From Firm-04 sp045591925 (GTDB lineage: Bacteria; Bacillota; Clostridia; Oscillospirales; Ruminococcaceae), in the NCBI GenBank assembly GCA_045591925.1, contig JAZNTW010000042.1, positions 1 to 27,787 of the forward strand: 27,787 nt of DNA, written 5' to 3'. The notes under the pieces were generated by a model. The model made no database searches, was not told where the DNA came from, and saw only the letters and a list, made by a program, of their open reading frames with translations. The translations under genes and the position numbers were made by a program. This document shows positions 15,089 through 22,066 of this stretch, in pieces (the stretch's first letter is position 1; each line of letters starts with the position of its first letter).

Positions 15089-15121
15089 AAGCCGTATTCG
15101 GACAACATCCGAGTACGGCTT
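15089..15121. terminator. Bidirectional terminator between convergent genes
   Basis: A 14-bp stem with one mismatch pair (15089-15102 with 15108-15121) has a 5-base loop. TTATTT follows on the plus strand and TTTGTTCATTT on the minus strand. It lies between the stops of the DUF998-like gene and ylmH. Confidence 0.85.
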
Positions 15122-15144
15122 ATTTCTATGCTGTTCCGTTTGAT

Positions 15145-15894
15145 TCAAACAAACTTTTCAATTCTGAGGATCAGATTGCCCTTTTTTGTCTTGCCCTGCA
15201 CGCCTTCATAGCGGAATTTTCCGCAGCCACGGACAGAGATTTTATCGCCCTCCTTGAGCATATGGCTATTATTCTCCAGCAGTGCACCATCCAGAAATAC
15301 CTTGCCGCTTCGGAACAGCACATTGCAGTCGCCGCGCGAAATATGATACACCTTGGAAATTACCGCGTCGATGCGCTCGGAAGCAGCCTGCACCTGAATC
15401 GGCTCCACCTGCGTGCCAATGCCATCGGGCAGCGTATCGGTCGGCATACACCGCACGCTTGTATGGCGAATGCGGTCGATATTGCGGCAGATATAATCTG
15501 CCATCGGCTCGCGGCAGAATACGTATGCTGATTTCTCGCGCACCAGAATATCTCCGATTTCTCCGCGCTCAATGCCAAGGTGCATCAATGCGCCCAGAAA
15601 ATCCCGATGCGTCAAGGAATCCGCAAATTTCAGCTGCAGCGGCTCAATGCACACGCAGACAATCGGAAACGCTTCCTCATAGCCGAGTTGCTCTAAGTCA
15701 CCAAAGCGGATCATCACGCGTTCAGCATTCTCATAACCGCCGGACACCGTAACGCCGCAATGTGGCAGCTGACTGCGCATACCGCAAAATACTGCAAATT
15801 CTGCTTCGGTCAGAAAATCAGTAAACGTAAAGCGACCGGTACGGTCAGACTGTTCGGCAAGATCGAGCAGCCGTCTGCGAAAAAAATCTTCCAT
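15145..15894 (-). CDS. ylmH: YlmH-like S4-domain RNA-binding protein
   Basis: The 249-aa protein has the YlmH layout: an N-terminal domain with FTDFLTEAEFAVFCGMRSQ, a middle domain with HRDFLGALMHLGIERGEIGDI and VREKSAYVFC, and a C-terminal S4 RNA-binding domain from about residue 180 (ERIDAVISKVYHISRGDCNVL, then GKVFLDGALLENNS, then GDKISVRGCGKF). In Firmicutes ylmH lies in the ylm cluster near divIVA and has been linked to ribosome or RNA handling. The frame is open to 15933, but the ATG at 15894 has GGGGGAGGA upstream. It follows the S1 gene, separated by a hairpin. Confidence 0.93.
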   Translation of the reverse strand: MEDFFRRRLLDLAEQSDRTGRFTFTDFLTEAEFAVFCGMRSQLPHCGVTVSGGYENAERVMIRFGDLEQLGYEEAFPIVCVCIEPLQLKFADSLTHRDFLGALMHLGIERGEIGDILVREKSAYVFCREPMADYICRNIDRIRHTSVRCMPTDTLPDGIGTQVEPIQVQAASERIDAVISKVYHISRGDCNVLFRSGKVFLDGALLENNSHMLKEGDKISVRGCGKFRYEGVQGKTKKGNLILRIEKFV

Positions 15895-15945
15895 ATGCTT
15901 CCTCCCCCATGACGCAGCGCGTCTGATATACAATCAAACAGAAAA

Positions 15946-15984
15946 GCCATAGTAATCCGACCGCAGAGTCAGAGCTACTATGGC
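15946..15984 (-). terminator. Hairpin between S1 gene and ylmH
   Basis: A perfect 9-bp stem (15946-15954 with 15976-15984) has a long loop that may fold further. On the minus strand TTTTCTGTTTG follows. It probably ends the yabPQ-divIC-S1 transcript or makes ylmH expression partial. Confidence 0.7.
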
Positions 15985-16016
15985 TCATATCTTCAATATT
16001 GCGATTGCAGAATCCG

Positions 16017-16466
16017 TTATGATCTTCTGCTTCTGCTGCCGCTTCTGCGCTCGCTTCCATGCTTGAGATCGCAGATTTTCTCCTCGCTCGCCTGCTTAAA
16101 GTGCAGCAACTTATCCTCAAAGCTCATCTCGGACTGCGGAATCACCGGCTTCGGCTCGTATACGCGCGGACGGCCTGCGTCTCTGCGCTTCGGACGCGGC
16201 GGCTGCTTTGCAGGAGTCTCCTCGACCGCCTGTCGAATGGAAAAGCTGATCTTTCCCTGCGGATTCACGCCGATCATCCGAACACGAACCGTATCGGATT
16301 CATGCAGAAATTCATGGATATCACGTACAAATGTATTTGCAATTTCAGAGATATGCACCATACCGCTTACGCGCTCCGAATCTGCTGTCTGCACCTCGAC
16401 AAACGCGCCATACTGTGTAATGCCGGTCACAGTTCCCTCGTAGACCTGTCCGATTTCAAGCTGCAT
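16017..16466 (-). CDS. S1 RNA-binding domain protein (YabR-like)
   Basis: The 149-aa protein starts with one S1 domain (residues about 1-72): IGQVYEGTVTGITQYGAFVEV, then VSGMVHISEIANTFV, then VRMIGVNPQGKISFSIRQ. A Pro/Lys/Arg-rich linker follows, then EMSFEDKLLHFKQASEEKICDLK and an Arg/Ser-rich tail. The order divIC then an S1 gene matches B. subtilis divIC-yabR. The frame is open to 16496, but AAAGGG precedes the ATG at 16466. It probably binds RNA or ribosomes; its exact role is unknown. Confidence 0.9.
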   Translation of the reverse strand: MQLEIGQVYEGTVTGITQYGAFVEVQTADSERVSGMVHISEIANTFVRDIHEFLHESDTVRVRMIGVNPQGKISFSIRQAVEETPAKQPPRPKRRDAGRPRVYEPKPVIPQSEMSFEDKLLHFKQASEEKICDLKHGSERRSGSRSRRS

Positions 16467-16492
16467 AAAAACCCTTTCTACCGTCAATACGG

Positions 16493-16819
16493 TCAATTTC
16501 TGGAAGTATCATAATAACGGCGCTCATTCGGATAAGCATAATTGAGGTCCTCAATCGCAGCCTTCTCCATATAGCCCTCCAGATCGTCGGTATCGACGAA
16601 TTTTTCCAATTCCAAATACTCATCTCGTGCCTTTTCAATCGCGGCTTCCAGCTCTGCCTGCTCCTGACGCTTCTGATTGAGCGTTGCCTGCGTCGATACA
16701 AACGAAATCACACAGGCGATCAGCAGAATCACCGCTACGAGCCGGAACACGATCCATTCAAACACAGCGCGTCTGCGCTTCTTTGCAAGCTCGCGCCGCG
16801 CACCAATATTTCGCTCCAT
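16493..16819 (-). CDS. divIC: DivIC/FtsB-family septum formation protein
   Basis: This small bitopic protein joins the divisome with FtsL and DivIB homologues. The 108-aa product has a basic cytoplasmic N-terminus (RRELAKKRRR), a membrane segment at about residues 22-42, and a coiled coil (LNQKRQEQAELEAAIEKARD) leading to LNYAYPNERRYYDTS, the usual C-terminal 'YARPGE..Y' region. GAAAGGG precedes the ATG at 16819. It lies between yabQ and an S1 gene as in B. subtilis, and has its own sigma-A promoter inside the end of yabQ. Confidence 0.92.
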   Translation of the reverse strand: MERNIGARRELAKKRRRAVFEWIVFRLVAVILLIACVISFVSTQATLNQKRQEQAELEAAIEKARDEYLELEKFVDTDDLEGYMEKAAIEDLNYAYPNERRYYDTSRN

Positions 16820-16870
16820 ATGCCCTTTCTCCGTTCTCTATTTTTCTGTTTCCGATACGGATACAGTTTT

Positions 16871-16899
16871 ATTATACCGCAAAGCGACGAATCCGTCAA
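16871..16899 (-). promoter_or_regulatory. Sigma-A promoter of divIC
   Basis: On the minus strand TTGACG (16894-16899) and TATAAT (16871-16876) are 17 bases apart. The -35 box overlaps the last codons of yabQ. This gives divIC vegetative expression independent of the sporulation genes ahead of it. Confidence 0.88.
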
Positions 16900-17291
16900 G
16901 TGTTTTCGGAAATTTTTCCCGTTTTTCGTGATTTGCGGTGCAGAAGCCGAAGCATTCCTTGGTAAATCCGATTGCGAAACCGTCTCAGTCTGATGAACAT
17001 TCGCCTCGTCACAAGCCCGATAGTCAACAGATAAAGCGCAAGTCCGAGCGTCATCCCCAGAAATTGCGAAAACCGAAGCGCACCGCCGCAGAATGACCAC
17101 GCATCAATCTGTAGGATAAAGCAAAATAAAAATGAAAACAATGTATCTTCAAGAAAAACAGCAATCGCGCCATGCGGCAGAAGCGTCCGCAGAAGCCGCA
17201 GGATATCAAACAATACACCGCAGCCAATACCGAGCAAGCCAGCCCGTGCAAAGCGCAAAAGCTCCTCCTGAACCGTAATATGCGTATCCAT
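16896..17291 (-). CDS. yabQ: Spore cortex biosynthesis protein YabQ
   Basis: YabQ is a mother-cell membrane protein of the forespore envelope required for cortex formation. The 131-aa product has an N-terminal ELLRFARAGLLGIGCGVLFDILRLLR segment, then hydrophobic helices to about residue 96 (LFSFLFCFILQ, LGMTLGLALYLLTIGLV), and a strongly basic C-terminus RRMFIRLRRFRNRIYQGM. This fits the YabQ family in length and layout. The ATG at 17291 comes directly after the yabP stop, so the two are coupled. Confidence 0.9.
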   Translation of the reverse strand: MDTHITVQEELLRFARAGLLGIGCGVLFDILRLLRTLLPHGAIAVFLEDTLFSFLFCFILQIDAWSFCGGALRFSQFLGMTLGLALYLLTIGLVTRRMFIRLRRFRNRIYQGMLRLLHRKSRKTGKISENT

Positions 17292-17570
17292 TCAGCGCAG
17301 AAGCCTCCCGAAAAAGCCTTGCGGCGCATTGCGGTCACGGTCGCTGTAGCGGAGCGCCTGCACCTCGCCGCAAATCGTTACCTCGCCGGTTTCGATGCTG
17401 ATTTGCTCCATCTGCAAATCCCTGCCGAGAATCGCAAGCTCTCCGAGCCGTGTGTAGAGCAATATTGTCCGGTCGTCAAAGCTGTCTACAGCAGTCACAC
17501 CCGACAGCGTCAGCCGTTCCCGATTTTCCAGCAGCGCATGATGCTGTTCCGGCGGCATCGGTTCATTCAT
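17292..17570 (-). CDS. yabP: Sporulation protein YabP
   Basis: The 92-aa protein matches YabP: HHALLENRERLTLSGVTAVDSFDDRTILLYTRLGELAILGRDLQ, then the strand-rich IETGEVTICGEVQALRYSD. Family members take part in spore envelope assembly in the mother cell. A TTG two codons upstream is possible, but the ATG at 17570 has GGGGGGA eight bases before it. It begins the sporulation cluster and is divergent from sigG. Confidence 0.92.
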   Translation of the reverse strand: MNEPMPPEQHHALLENRERLTLSGVTAVDSFDDRTILLYTRLGELAILGRDLQMEQISIETGEVTICGEVQALRYSDRDRNAPQGFFGRLLR

Positions 17571-17598
17571 CTGCAAATCCCCCCGTTCACTCTGTCAT

Positions 17599-17606
17599 AC
17601 TGTATG
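17599..17606 (-). promoter_or_regulatory. Possible sigma-E -10 box for yabP-yabQ
   Basis: On the minus strand CATACAGT matches the sigma-E -10 consensus CATACANT, 28 bases before the yabP start. No good -35 box stands at the right distance, so the call is tentative. Confidence 0.35.
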
Positions 17607-17634
17607 CAGTGCCGCACCGTTCCAGAACTGCACC

Positions 17635-17664
17635 GCATAAATTCCGTAAATCCGCACATACTCA
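17635..17664 (+). promoter_or_regulatory. Possible sigma-G/sigma-F promoter of sigG
   Basis: GCATA (17635-17639) and CATACTCA (17657-17664) stand 17 bases apart and resemble the forespore sigma-factor pattern (G.ATA then CAT..TA). No sigma-A promoter is visible in this divergent gap. Forespore control of sigG is known in Bacillus. Confidence 0.4.
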
Positions 17665-17695
17665 CAGCAAATCCATCCAAAAGGAGTTGCGGAAT

Positions 17696-18472
17696 ATGGC
17701 ATATCAGAAGGTCGTCATAGCAGGCTTGGACACCTCCAAGCTCACGGTTCTCACGGAATCTCAGAAAATGGCATTGCTACGTGAAATGCAGGAAACGGGC
17801 AGTCAGGAGGCGCGCGAAGCCCTCATCCTCGGAAATCTGCGGCTTGTGCTGAGTGTGATTCAGCGGTTCACGGGGCGCGGTGAGGATGCGGACGACCTCT
17901 TTCAAATCGGCGTGATCGGACTGATGAAAGCCATCAACAATTTTGATTTATCAAAGGACGTCCGGTTCTCGACCTATTGTGTGCCGATGATTGCCGGAGA
18001 GCTGCGGCGGCATCTGCGCGATTATCATGCAGTCAGAGTCAGCCGTTCCCTGCGCGACCTTGCCTATAAGGCAATGCAGGCGCGTGAAAAGCTGACAACG
18101 GAGCTTGGACATGAGCCGACCATGCAGCAGATTGCGGATATGCTTGGTGCGGAGCGCGGCGATGTCGTGACGGCGATGGAGAGCATCAGCGATCCGGTTT
18201 CTCTCTATGAGCCGATTTATTCGGATTCCAGCGATCCACTTTGCCTGATTGACCAGATCGGCGATCCCGACAGCACGGCGTCTGCATGGATGTCGGAGCT
18301 TGCCCTGCGTGACGCGCTCGCCGCCCTCAGTGACAGAGAAAAAAACATCCTCCACCGGCGTTTCTGGCAAGGGAAAACGCAGGTAGAGGTCGCGCAGGAG
18401 ATAGGGATTTCGCAGGCGCAGGTATCGCGGCTTGAGAAAGCCGCGATCGCGCGCATCAAGGAACAGCTCTGA
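17696..18472 (+). CDS. sigG: Late forespore RNA polymerase sigma factor
   Basis: Sigma-G directs late gene expression in the forespore. The 258-aa protein aligns along its length with B. subtilis SigG: VVIAGLDTSKLTVLTE at the start, GNLRLVLSVIQRF and DDLFQIGVIGLMKAINNFD in region 2, FSTYCVPMIAGELRRHLRD, RVSRSLRDLAYKA in region 3, DPVSLYEPIY, and the region 4 helix-turn-helix EVAQEIGISQAQVSRLEKAA. The early frame runs from 17450, but AAGGAG stands before the ATG at 17696 and the homology begins there. spoIIGA-sigE, which often precedes sigG, is not here; yabP-yabQ is divergent instead. Confidence 0.96.
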   Translation: MAYQKVVIAGLDTSKLTVLTESQKMALLREMQETGSQEAREALILGNLRLVLSVIQRFTGRGEDADDLFQIGVIGLMKAINNFDLSKDVRFSTYCVPMIAGELRRHLRDYHAVRVSRSLRDLAYKAMQAREKLTTELGHEPTMQQIADMLGAERGDVVTAMESISDPVSLYEPIYSDSSDPLCLIDQIGDPDSTASAWMSELALRDALAALSDREKNILHRRFWQGKTQVEVAQEIGISQAQVSRLEKAAIARIKEQL

Positions 18473-18474
18473 GC

Positions 18475-19062
18475 TTAGCCGATAATCATACCCATCATCA
18501 AGCCGGTTGCCAGGGCTTCTTCGTTATCGCCGCTTTCGCCCGTCGGAATCAGCTCGCCGCCCTGCTTCTTGCAAGGAAGCAGCCGGATATTTTCCGCGTC
18601 GCCATAGACCGTGCAAAGCACCTTAATACCGTTTGTGAGGCCGTCAATGACTGCCATGTAACGCTTGCCGTTCTCGTCTGCCTTGGAGCCGAGAATCAGA
18701 AAACTGTCGAACAGATGCTCCTGACGGTCAACCTCCTGACCATCCACAAGCAGAACTGCCTTTGATTTATTGATTGCTTCAATGACATGACCGCCGTATT
18801 CTGCGGTATAGGTCTTGGTTTTCTTGTCGTATTCGGTTTCCAGCGGCTTGCCGACAATACAGGAACAGCCACTCGACTCTACCATCACGTAGACATAAAG
18901 ACCATCCGTACCGGATATCGGCGCAGTCAGGGCACTGCCGAAACGGAGACCGGATTTCGTCTCCACAAGAATCTCATCATCAACAATCAGCTTTTCGCGA
19001 TCTGTATGATTTTCAACTACGATCGTATGATCGTTCCATTTTCCACAATAATACTCAGCCAT
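18475..19062 (-). CDS. Unassigned beta-rich protein with two internal repeats
   Basis: The 195-aa protein has no family I recognise. It has no signal peptide. Two related halves are visible. Residues 11-72 read HTIVVENHT, LIVDDEILVE, then DGLYVYVMVESSGCSCIVGKPLE. Residues 91-155 read HVIEAINKS, LLVDGQEVDR, then NGKRYMAVIDGLTNGIKVLCTVYGD. Each is a run of strands with a V-D-(D/G)-x-x-V turn. The tail is acidic, then ends ALATGLMMGMIIG, a Gly/Met-rich hydrophobic end. AGAGGT precedes the ATG at 19062. It converges on sigG with two bases between stops. Confidence 0.75.
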   Translation of the reverse strand: MAEYYCGKWNDHTIVVENHTDREKLIVDDEILVETKSGLRFGSALTAPISGTDGLYVYVMVESSGCSCIVGKPLETEYDKKTKTYTAEYGGHVIEAINKSKAVLLVDGQEVDRQEHLFDSFLILGSKADENGKRYMAVIDGLTNGIKVLCTVYGDAENIRLLPCKKQGGELIPTGESGDNEEALATGLMMGMIIG

Positions 19063-19329
19063 TAAAATTTACCTCTTTCTTTTTGATAGATTGGTTTTCG
19101 GATGCGGTTGTACGCTCCGATTGACGGCAAACCCTCGCAGGTCTGTCCGTCTGATTGCTTGCAGATGATGTGTTCTGCGGAATCATCCGTTCTGCCAATT
19201 CAAATGCGCGAGCAGACAGATGATTCAATCCAAAATTCTGTCAAGGCTTATGTCATTGTAACACCTCCCGTCAAATGCATTGAGATTTATGGTCTCCGGC
19301 AGAGCAAGCCCATGAAACGCGCATCAGCC

Positions 19330-19953
19330 TCACTGGAAGCTGACAAAATGCGTTTCGAGCTGCTCCAAAGCCGGCTTGCCATTAAAGGTTTCGGTCAGTT
19401 TTGCTTCCAATGCCGGATACAGCGCGGTTTTGATATCAAAAAGCAATGTCACCTTTTCACCAAAATCACTGCCGGCATCGACTGTCTCAAATTCAGGCAG
19501 CAGATAACTGACCTTTCCGTAATTGGTATAATCAATGGTATATCGGATGCGGTACGCTTCACAAAAATGAAGAATTTTCGCCGCTTTTACGCTCTCTGCC
19601 GCTGCGGAGGAGTACGCTCTTGTCAGCCCCGGCGCACCGAGCAGCACACCGCCGAAATATCGCGTTACCACGCAGCAGACATCCTCCAGCTCCGATTTTT
19701 GCAGAACATTCAGAACCGGAATTCCGCCTGTTCCCTGCGGCTCGCCGTCATCGCTGTAGCGCGTGACGCCGCCCTCGCGCAGCCGATACGCCCAGACATT
19801 ATGCCGCGCCTTATGGTGCTTTGCTTTCACCGAATCAATCACCGCCTGGCATTCCTCCGGCGTTTGCACCGGAAAGAGCTGCGCGATAAATTCCGAGCGT
19901 TTTTCGATGATGCTGCCCTCACAGGGCGCTTCAATGGTTGTATATGCAATCAT
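19330..19953 (-). CDS. yigZ: YigZ/IMPACT-family protein
   Basis: The 207-aa protein has the UPF0029/IMPACT domain: SEFIAQLFPVQTPEEC, then KHHKARHNVWAYRL, then YSDDGEPQGTGGIPVL, then VVTRYFGGVLLGAPGLTRAYS. A C-terminal ferredoxin-like DUF1949 domain follows. Family members bind nucleic acids or ribosomes and may act in translation control, but no enzyme activity is settled. ACGGAGA precedes the ATG at 19953. It is co-directional with the genes on both sides. Confidence 0.94.
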   Translation of the reverse strand: MIAYTTIEAPCEGSIIEKRSEFIAQLFPVQTPEECQAVIDSVKAKHHKARHNVWAYRLREGGVTRYSDDGEPQGTGGIPVLNVLQKSELEDVCCVVTRYFGGVLLGAPGLTRAYSSAAAESVKAAKILHFCEAYRIRYTIDYTNYGKVSYLLPEFETVDAGSDFGEKVTLLFDIKTALYPALEAKLTETFNGKPALEQLETHFVSFQ

Positions 19954-20005
19954 GTATTATCTCCGTAAAATGATGCTGTCGTATCATAAAATTTTGCGCG
20001 GCAGC

Positions 20006-20614
20006 TCAGCCTGCTGTAAAGCGCTTGACAAGCCATATGACCAGCACGACCACCGCAATAATCAACACAAGAATAAAGATCAACAGTGCAATCAGCGCAC
20101 CGATGGAATAGCGCTGCGGCATACGACCGTGAATGCCCCAGCCAAAAGTTTCCGCGAGCTTTCGGTACAGCTTCGGAAACAGCAGCGCAATCGTCGTCTG
20201 AATCGGACCTGCTTCGCCGTATACAACATTGCCATGGACTCTGCTTCTGTTTCTCTCGCCCTTTTTAATGCCGTGCGTCGGGATGCTGCCGCTTGGCACG
20301 ACACGCGGAATATCCTGCGAACGATAACGGGGATCGCCCGGTCGATAGGGGTAACGGGGATCGTTTGGACGAAGCGGATCACTCTGCATATTGCGATAAC
20401 GAGGATCATCCGGTCCGTTGGGATAGAGCGGATCGCCCGGTATATTGCGATAACGCGAATACTCCGGTCTGTTAGAATACCGCGAAGCAGCCGAGCCGCC
20501 GGAATACTGCGGTGTTGAATTCACAGGCGCCGCCTGCTGGCTAGGTGAAGTGCCGCAATACTCGCACGCACCACTGCCGCTTAGCGTTGCGCCACAGGAT
20601 TGACATTCTGCCAT
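20006..20614 (-). CDS. Zinc-ribbon protein with Pro/Arg/Tyr repeats and C-terminal membrane anchor
   Basis: The 202-aa protein has three parts. Residues 1-22 hold a zinc ribbon with two CxxC pairs (CQSCGAT and CEYCGTS). Residues about 35-105 are low-complexity, with degenerate repeats of the type GDP.YPN.PDDPRYRN; the DNA shows matching tandem copies of roughly 50 bases around 20370-20480. Residues about 166-195 form a long hydrophobic helix (ALIALLIFILVLIIAVVVLVI) and then KRFTAG, so it is tail-anchored with the ribbon in the cytosol. GGGAGGA precedes the ATG at 20614. The function is unknown; zinc-ribbon membrane proteins of this type are common in this bacterial group. Confidence 0.8.
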   Translation of the reverse strand: MAECQSCGATLSGSGACEYCGTSPSQQAAPVNSTPQYSGGSAASRYSNRPEYSRYRNIPGDPLYPNGPDDPRYRNMQSDPLRPNDPRYPYRPGDPRYRSQDIPRVVPSGSIPTHGIKKGERNRSRVHGNVVYGEAGPIQTTIALLFPKLYRKLAETFGWGIHGRMPQRYSIGALIALLIFILVLIIAVVVLVIWLVKRFTAG

Positions 20615-20652
20615 TTTAATTTCCTCCCTGATTATATATTTGCATTTTCTAT

Positions 20653-21843
20653 TTATTTTATCATACCGATCATCTGCTTATAATCCGCATCTGCCGGACT
20701 GATAATACGTTGTGCAAGACCGTAAATCGCCGTGGAACGCGCCTCCAGCTCCGCACATTTTTTGCATTCGCCGCCAAGCTCCGAGAGCTTTGCAAGTGAT
20801 GTCGCAAAGGGCAGCGATGCGCCTGCTTTCTTAACCGCGGACAAAATATCTCTGCCGCGCTCCGAGAGTGCAAGAATTCTGCCATATGGCGGCGGATTAT
20901 CCGTATCGGCTGCCTTGATGTCAAGCAGCAGGCTCAGCAATATTCTCCGCAGACGCGCCATCGGATATCGCTTGCTCTTGATGGAAAGCAGCATGGATTC
21001 CAGCGAGGTTTCATTCCGCGCTGCAAGAATCTTGTTTTCAAGACCATGTCCGACATCGGGCAGTGCGGCAATTTCATCGAGGGTCGCCGTACGAAGACGA
21101 TAGAGCAGCGCACGCTCCAGATTTTCAAATCTGGCTGCCATGCCGGCTGCGGCACTCGCACTGATTACATCCGCAGATTCATGCGGCACCAGTTCGTCAT
21201 AGTCATCCATATGGCTTTCCATCAGCTGCCGAATCAGCGATGCACTCGCGATTCTACCCTGTATTTCCATTCCGTCATGCGGTTCCTCACGCTTCACGGT
21301 AAACGGCTGAATCTTCATCTGAAACGCAACCATTGCTTTGAGATATTCGATTGCAAGAATATTATTCGGATGGCTGAATACAGCCCCGATTTCATCTCCG
21401 TAATTCTGCCGAATCAAAATCTGAAGTGCCTTGGGATACGAATTGCCCAGCTTCATCAGGTCTTCCAGCTCCGGCCGCTTGGAACAGGCATAGCTTGCCT
21501 TGACCGCCGCCGAAAGCAACGCCAAATCGCCGCACTCACTGCCAAAGGACAGCTCATCGACACAGCCAAGCCCCTTGAGAATATACAGCGCACCCTTTGC
21601 ATAGGTTTCCGCAGAGCTGAGACAATACGCAACAGGCAGCTCAATCACCAGATCCACGCCGCAGCGTACCGCAGTCTTTGCACGCTCAAATTTATTGATC
21701 ACCGCAACGTCGCCGCGCTGCACATAATTGCCGCTCATGACCGCGACAATGTGCGTTGCACCGTTCTTTTTCGTTTGCTCGATATGATACAGATGCCCGT
21801 TGTGAAACGGGTTGTATTCGCAGATAATACCGCTGATTTTCAT
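20653..21843 (-). CDS. tmcAL: tRNA(Met) cytidine acetate ligase
   Basis: TmcAL (formerly YlbM) forms N4-acetylcytidine at the wobble base of elongator tRNA-Met using ATP and acetate. The 396-aa protein starts GIICEYNPFHNGHLYHIEQ, holding the nucleotidyltransferase HxGH motif, followed by VAVMSGNYVQRGDVAVINKFERA and DLVIELP, and later RYPMARLRRILLSLLL, all typical. The frame extends to 21930, but the ATG at 21843 has GGGAGG upstream and the homology begins there. It is divergent from ackA; acetate metabolism is a shared theme, though this may be chance. Confidence 0.95.
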   Translation of the reverse strand: MKISGIICEYNPFHNGHLYHIEQTKKNGATHIVAVMSGNYVQRGDVAVINKFERAKTAVRCGVDLVIELPVAYCLSSAETYAKGALYILKGLGCVDELSFGSECGDLALLSAAVKASYACSKRPELEDLMKLGNSYPKALQILIRQNYGDEIGAVFSHPNNILAIEYLKAMVAFQMKIQPFTVKREEPHDGMEIQGRIASASLIRQLMESHMDDYDELVPHESADVISASAAAGMAARFENLERALLYRLRTATLDEIAALPDVGHGLENKILAARNETSLESMLLSIKSKRYPMARLRRILLSLLLDIKAADTDNPPPYGRILALSERGRDILSAVKKAGASLPFATSLAKLSELGGECKKCAELEARSTAIYGLAQRIISPADADYKQMIGMIK

Positions 21844-21921
21844 ACTGACAGTGCCTCCCAATGTTCTGTTATCATGCGGAAATACCGATAATGTCATCCG
21901 CCAAATGAAATTATTGTGATA

Positions 21922-21945
21922 AATGCGCATTGTCTCCTGCGCATT
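21922..21945. other. Palindrome between divergent tmcAL and ackA
   Basis: A perfect 8-bp inverted repeat (AATGCGCA with TGCGCATT) surrounds an 8-base centre, upstream of the ackA -35 box. It could be an operator or a weak hairpin. Confidence 0.4.
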
Positions 21946-21966
21946 CTGAAATTTTTAGTTTTCCCC

Positions 21967-21995
21967 TTGCAACTTCCGGAAATTTCGTGTATAAT
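21967..21995 (+). promoter_or_regulatory. Sigma-A promoter of ackA
   Basis: TTGCAA (21967-21972) and a perfect TATAAT (21990-21995) are 17 bases apart. The start would be near 22002. Confidence 0.88.
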
Positions 21996-22001
21996 AAGAG
22001 G

Positions 22002-22034
22002 TGCAAAAGTTCGTCCGGATCACGGACGTCTGCA
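22002..22034 (+). other. 5' hairpin of the ackA transcript
   Basis: Directly at the predicted start, CGTCCG pairs with CGGACG over a 5-base loop, and the outer TGCA pairs with TGCA. A hairpin at the extreme 5' end can protect an mRNA from decay. It does not cover the ribosome site. Confidence 0.5.
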
Positions 22035-22066
22035 ATACCTTTAAAAATCGAAAGGAAGAATGAATC

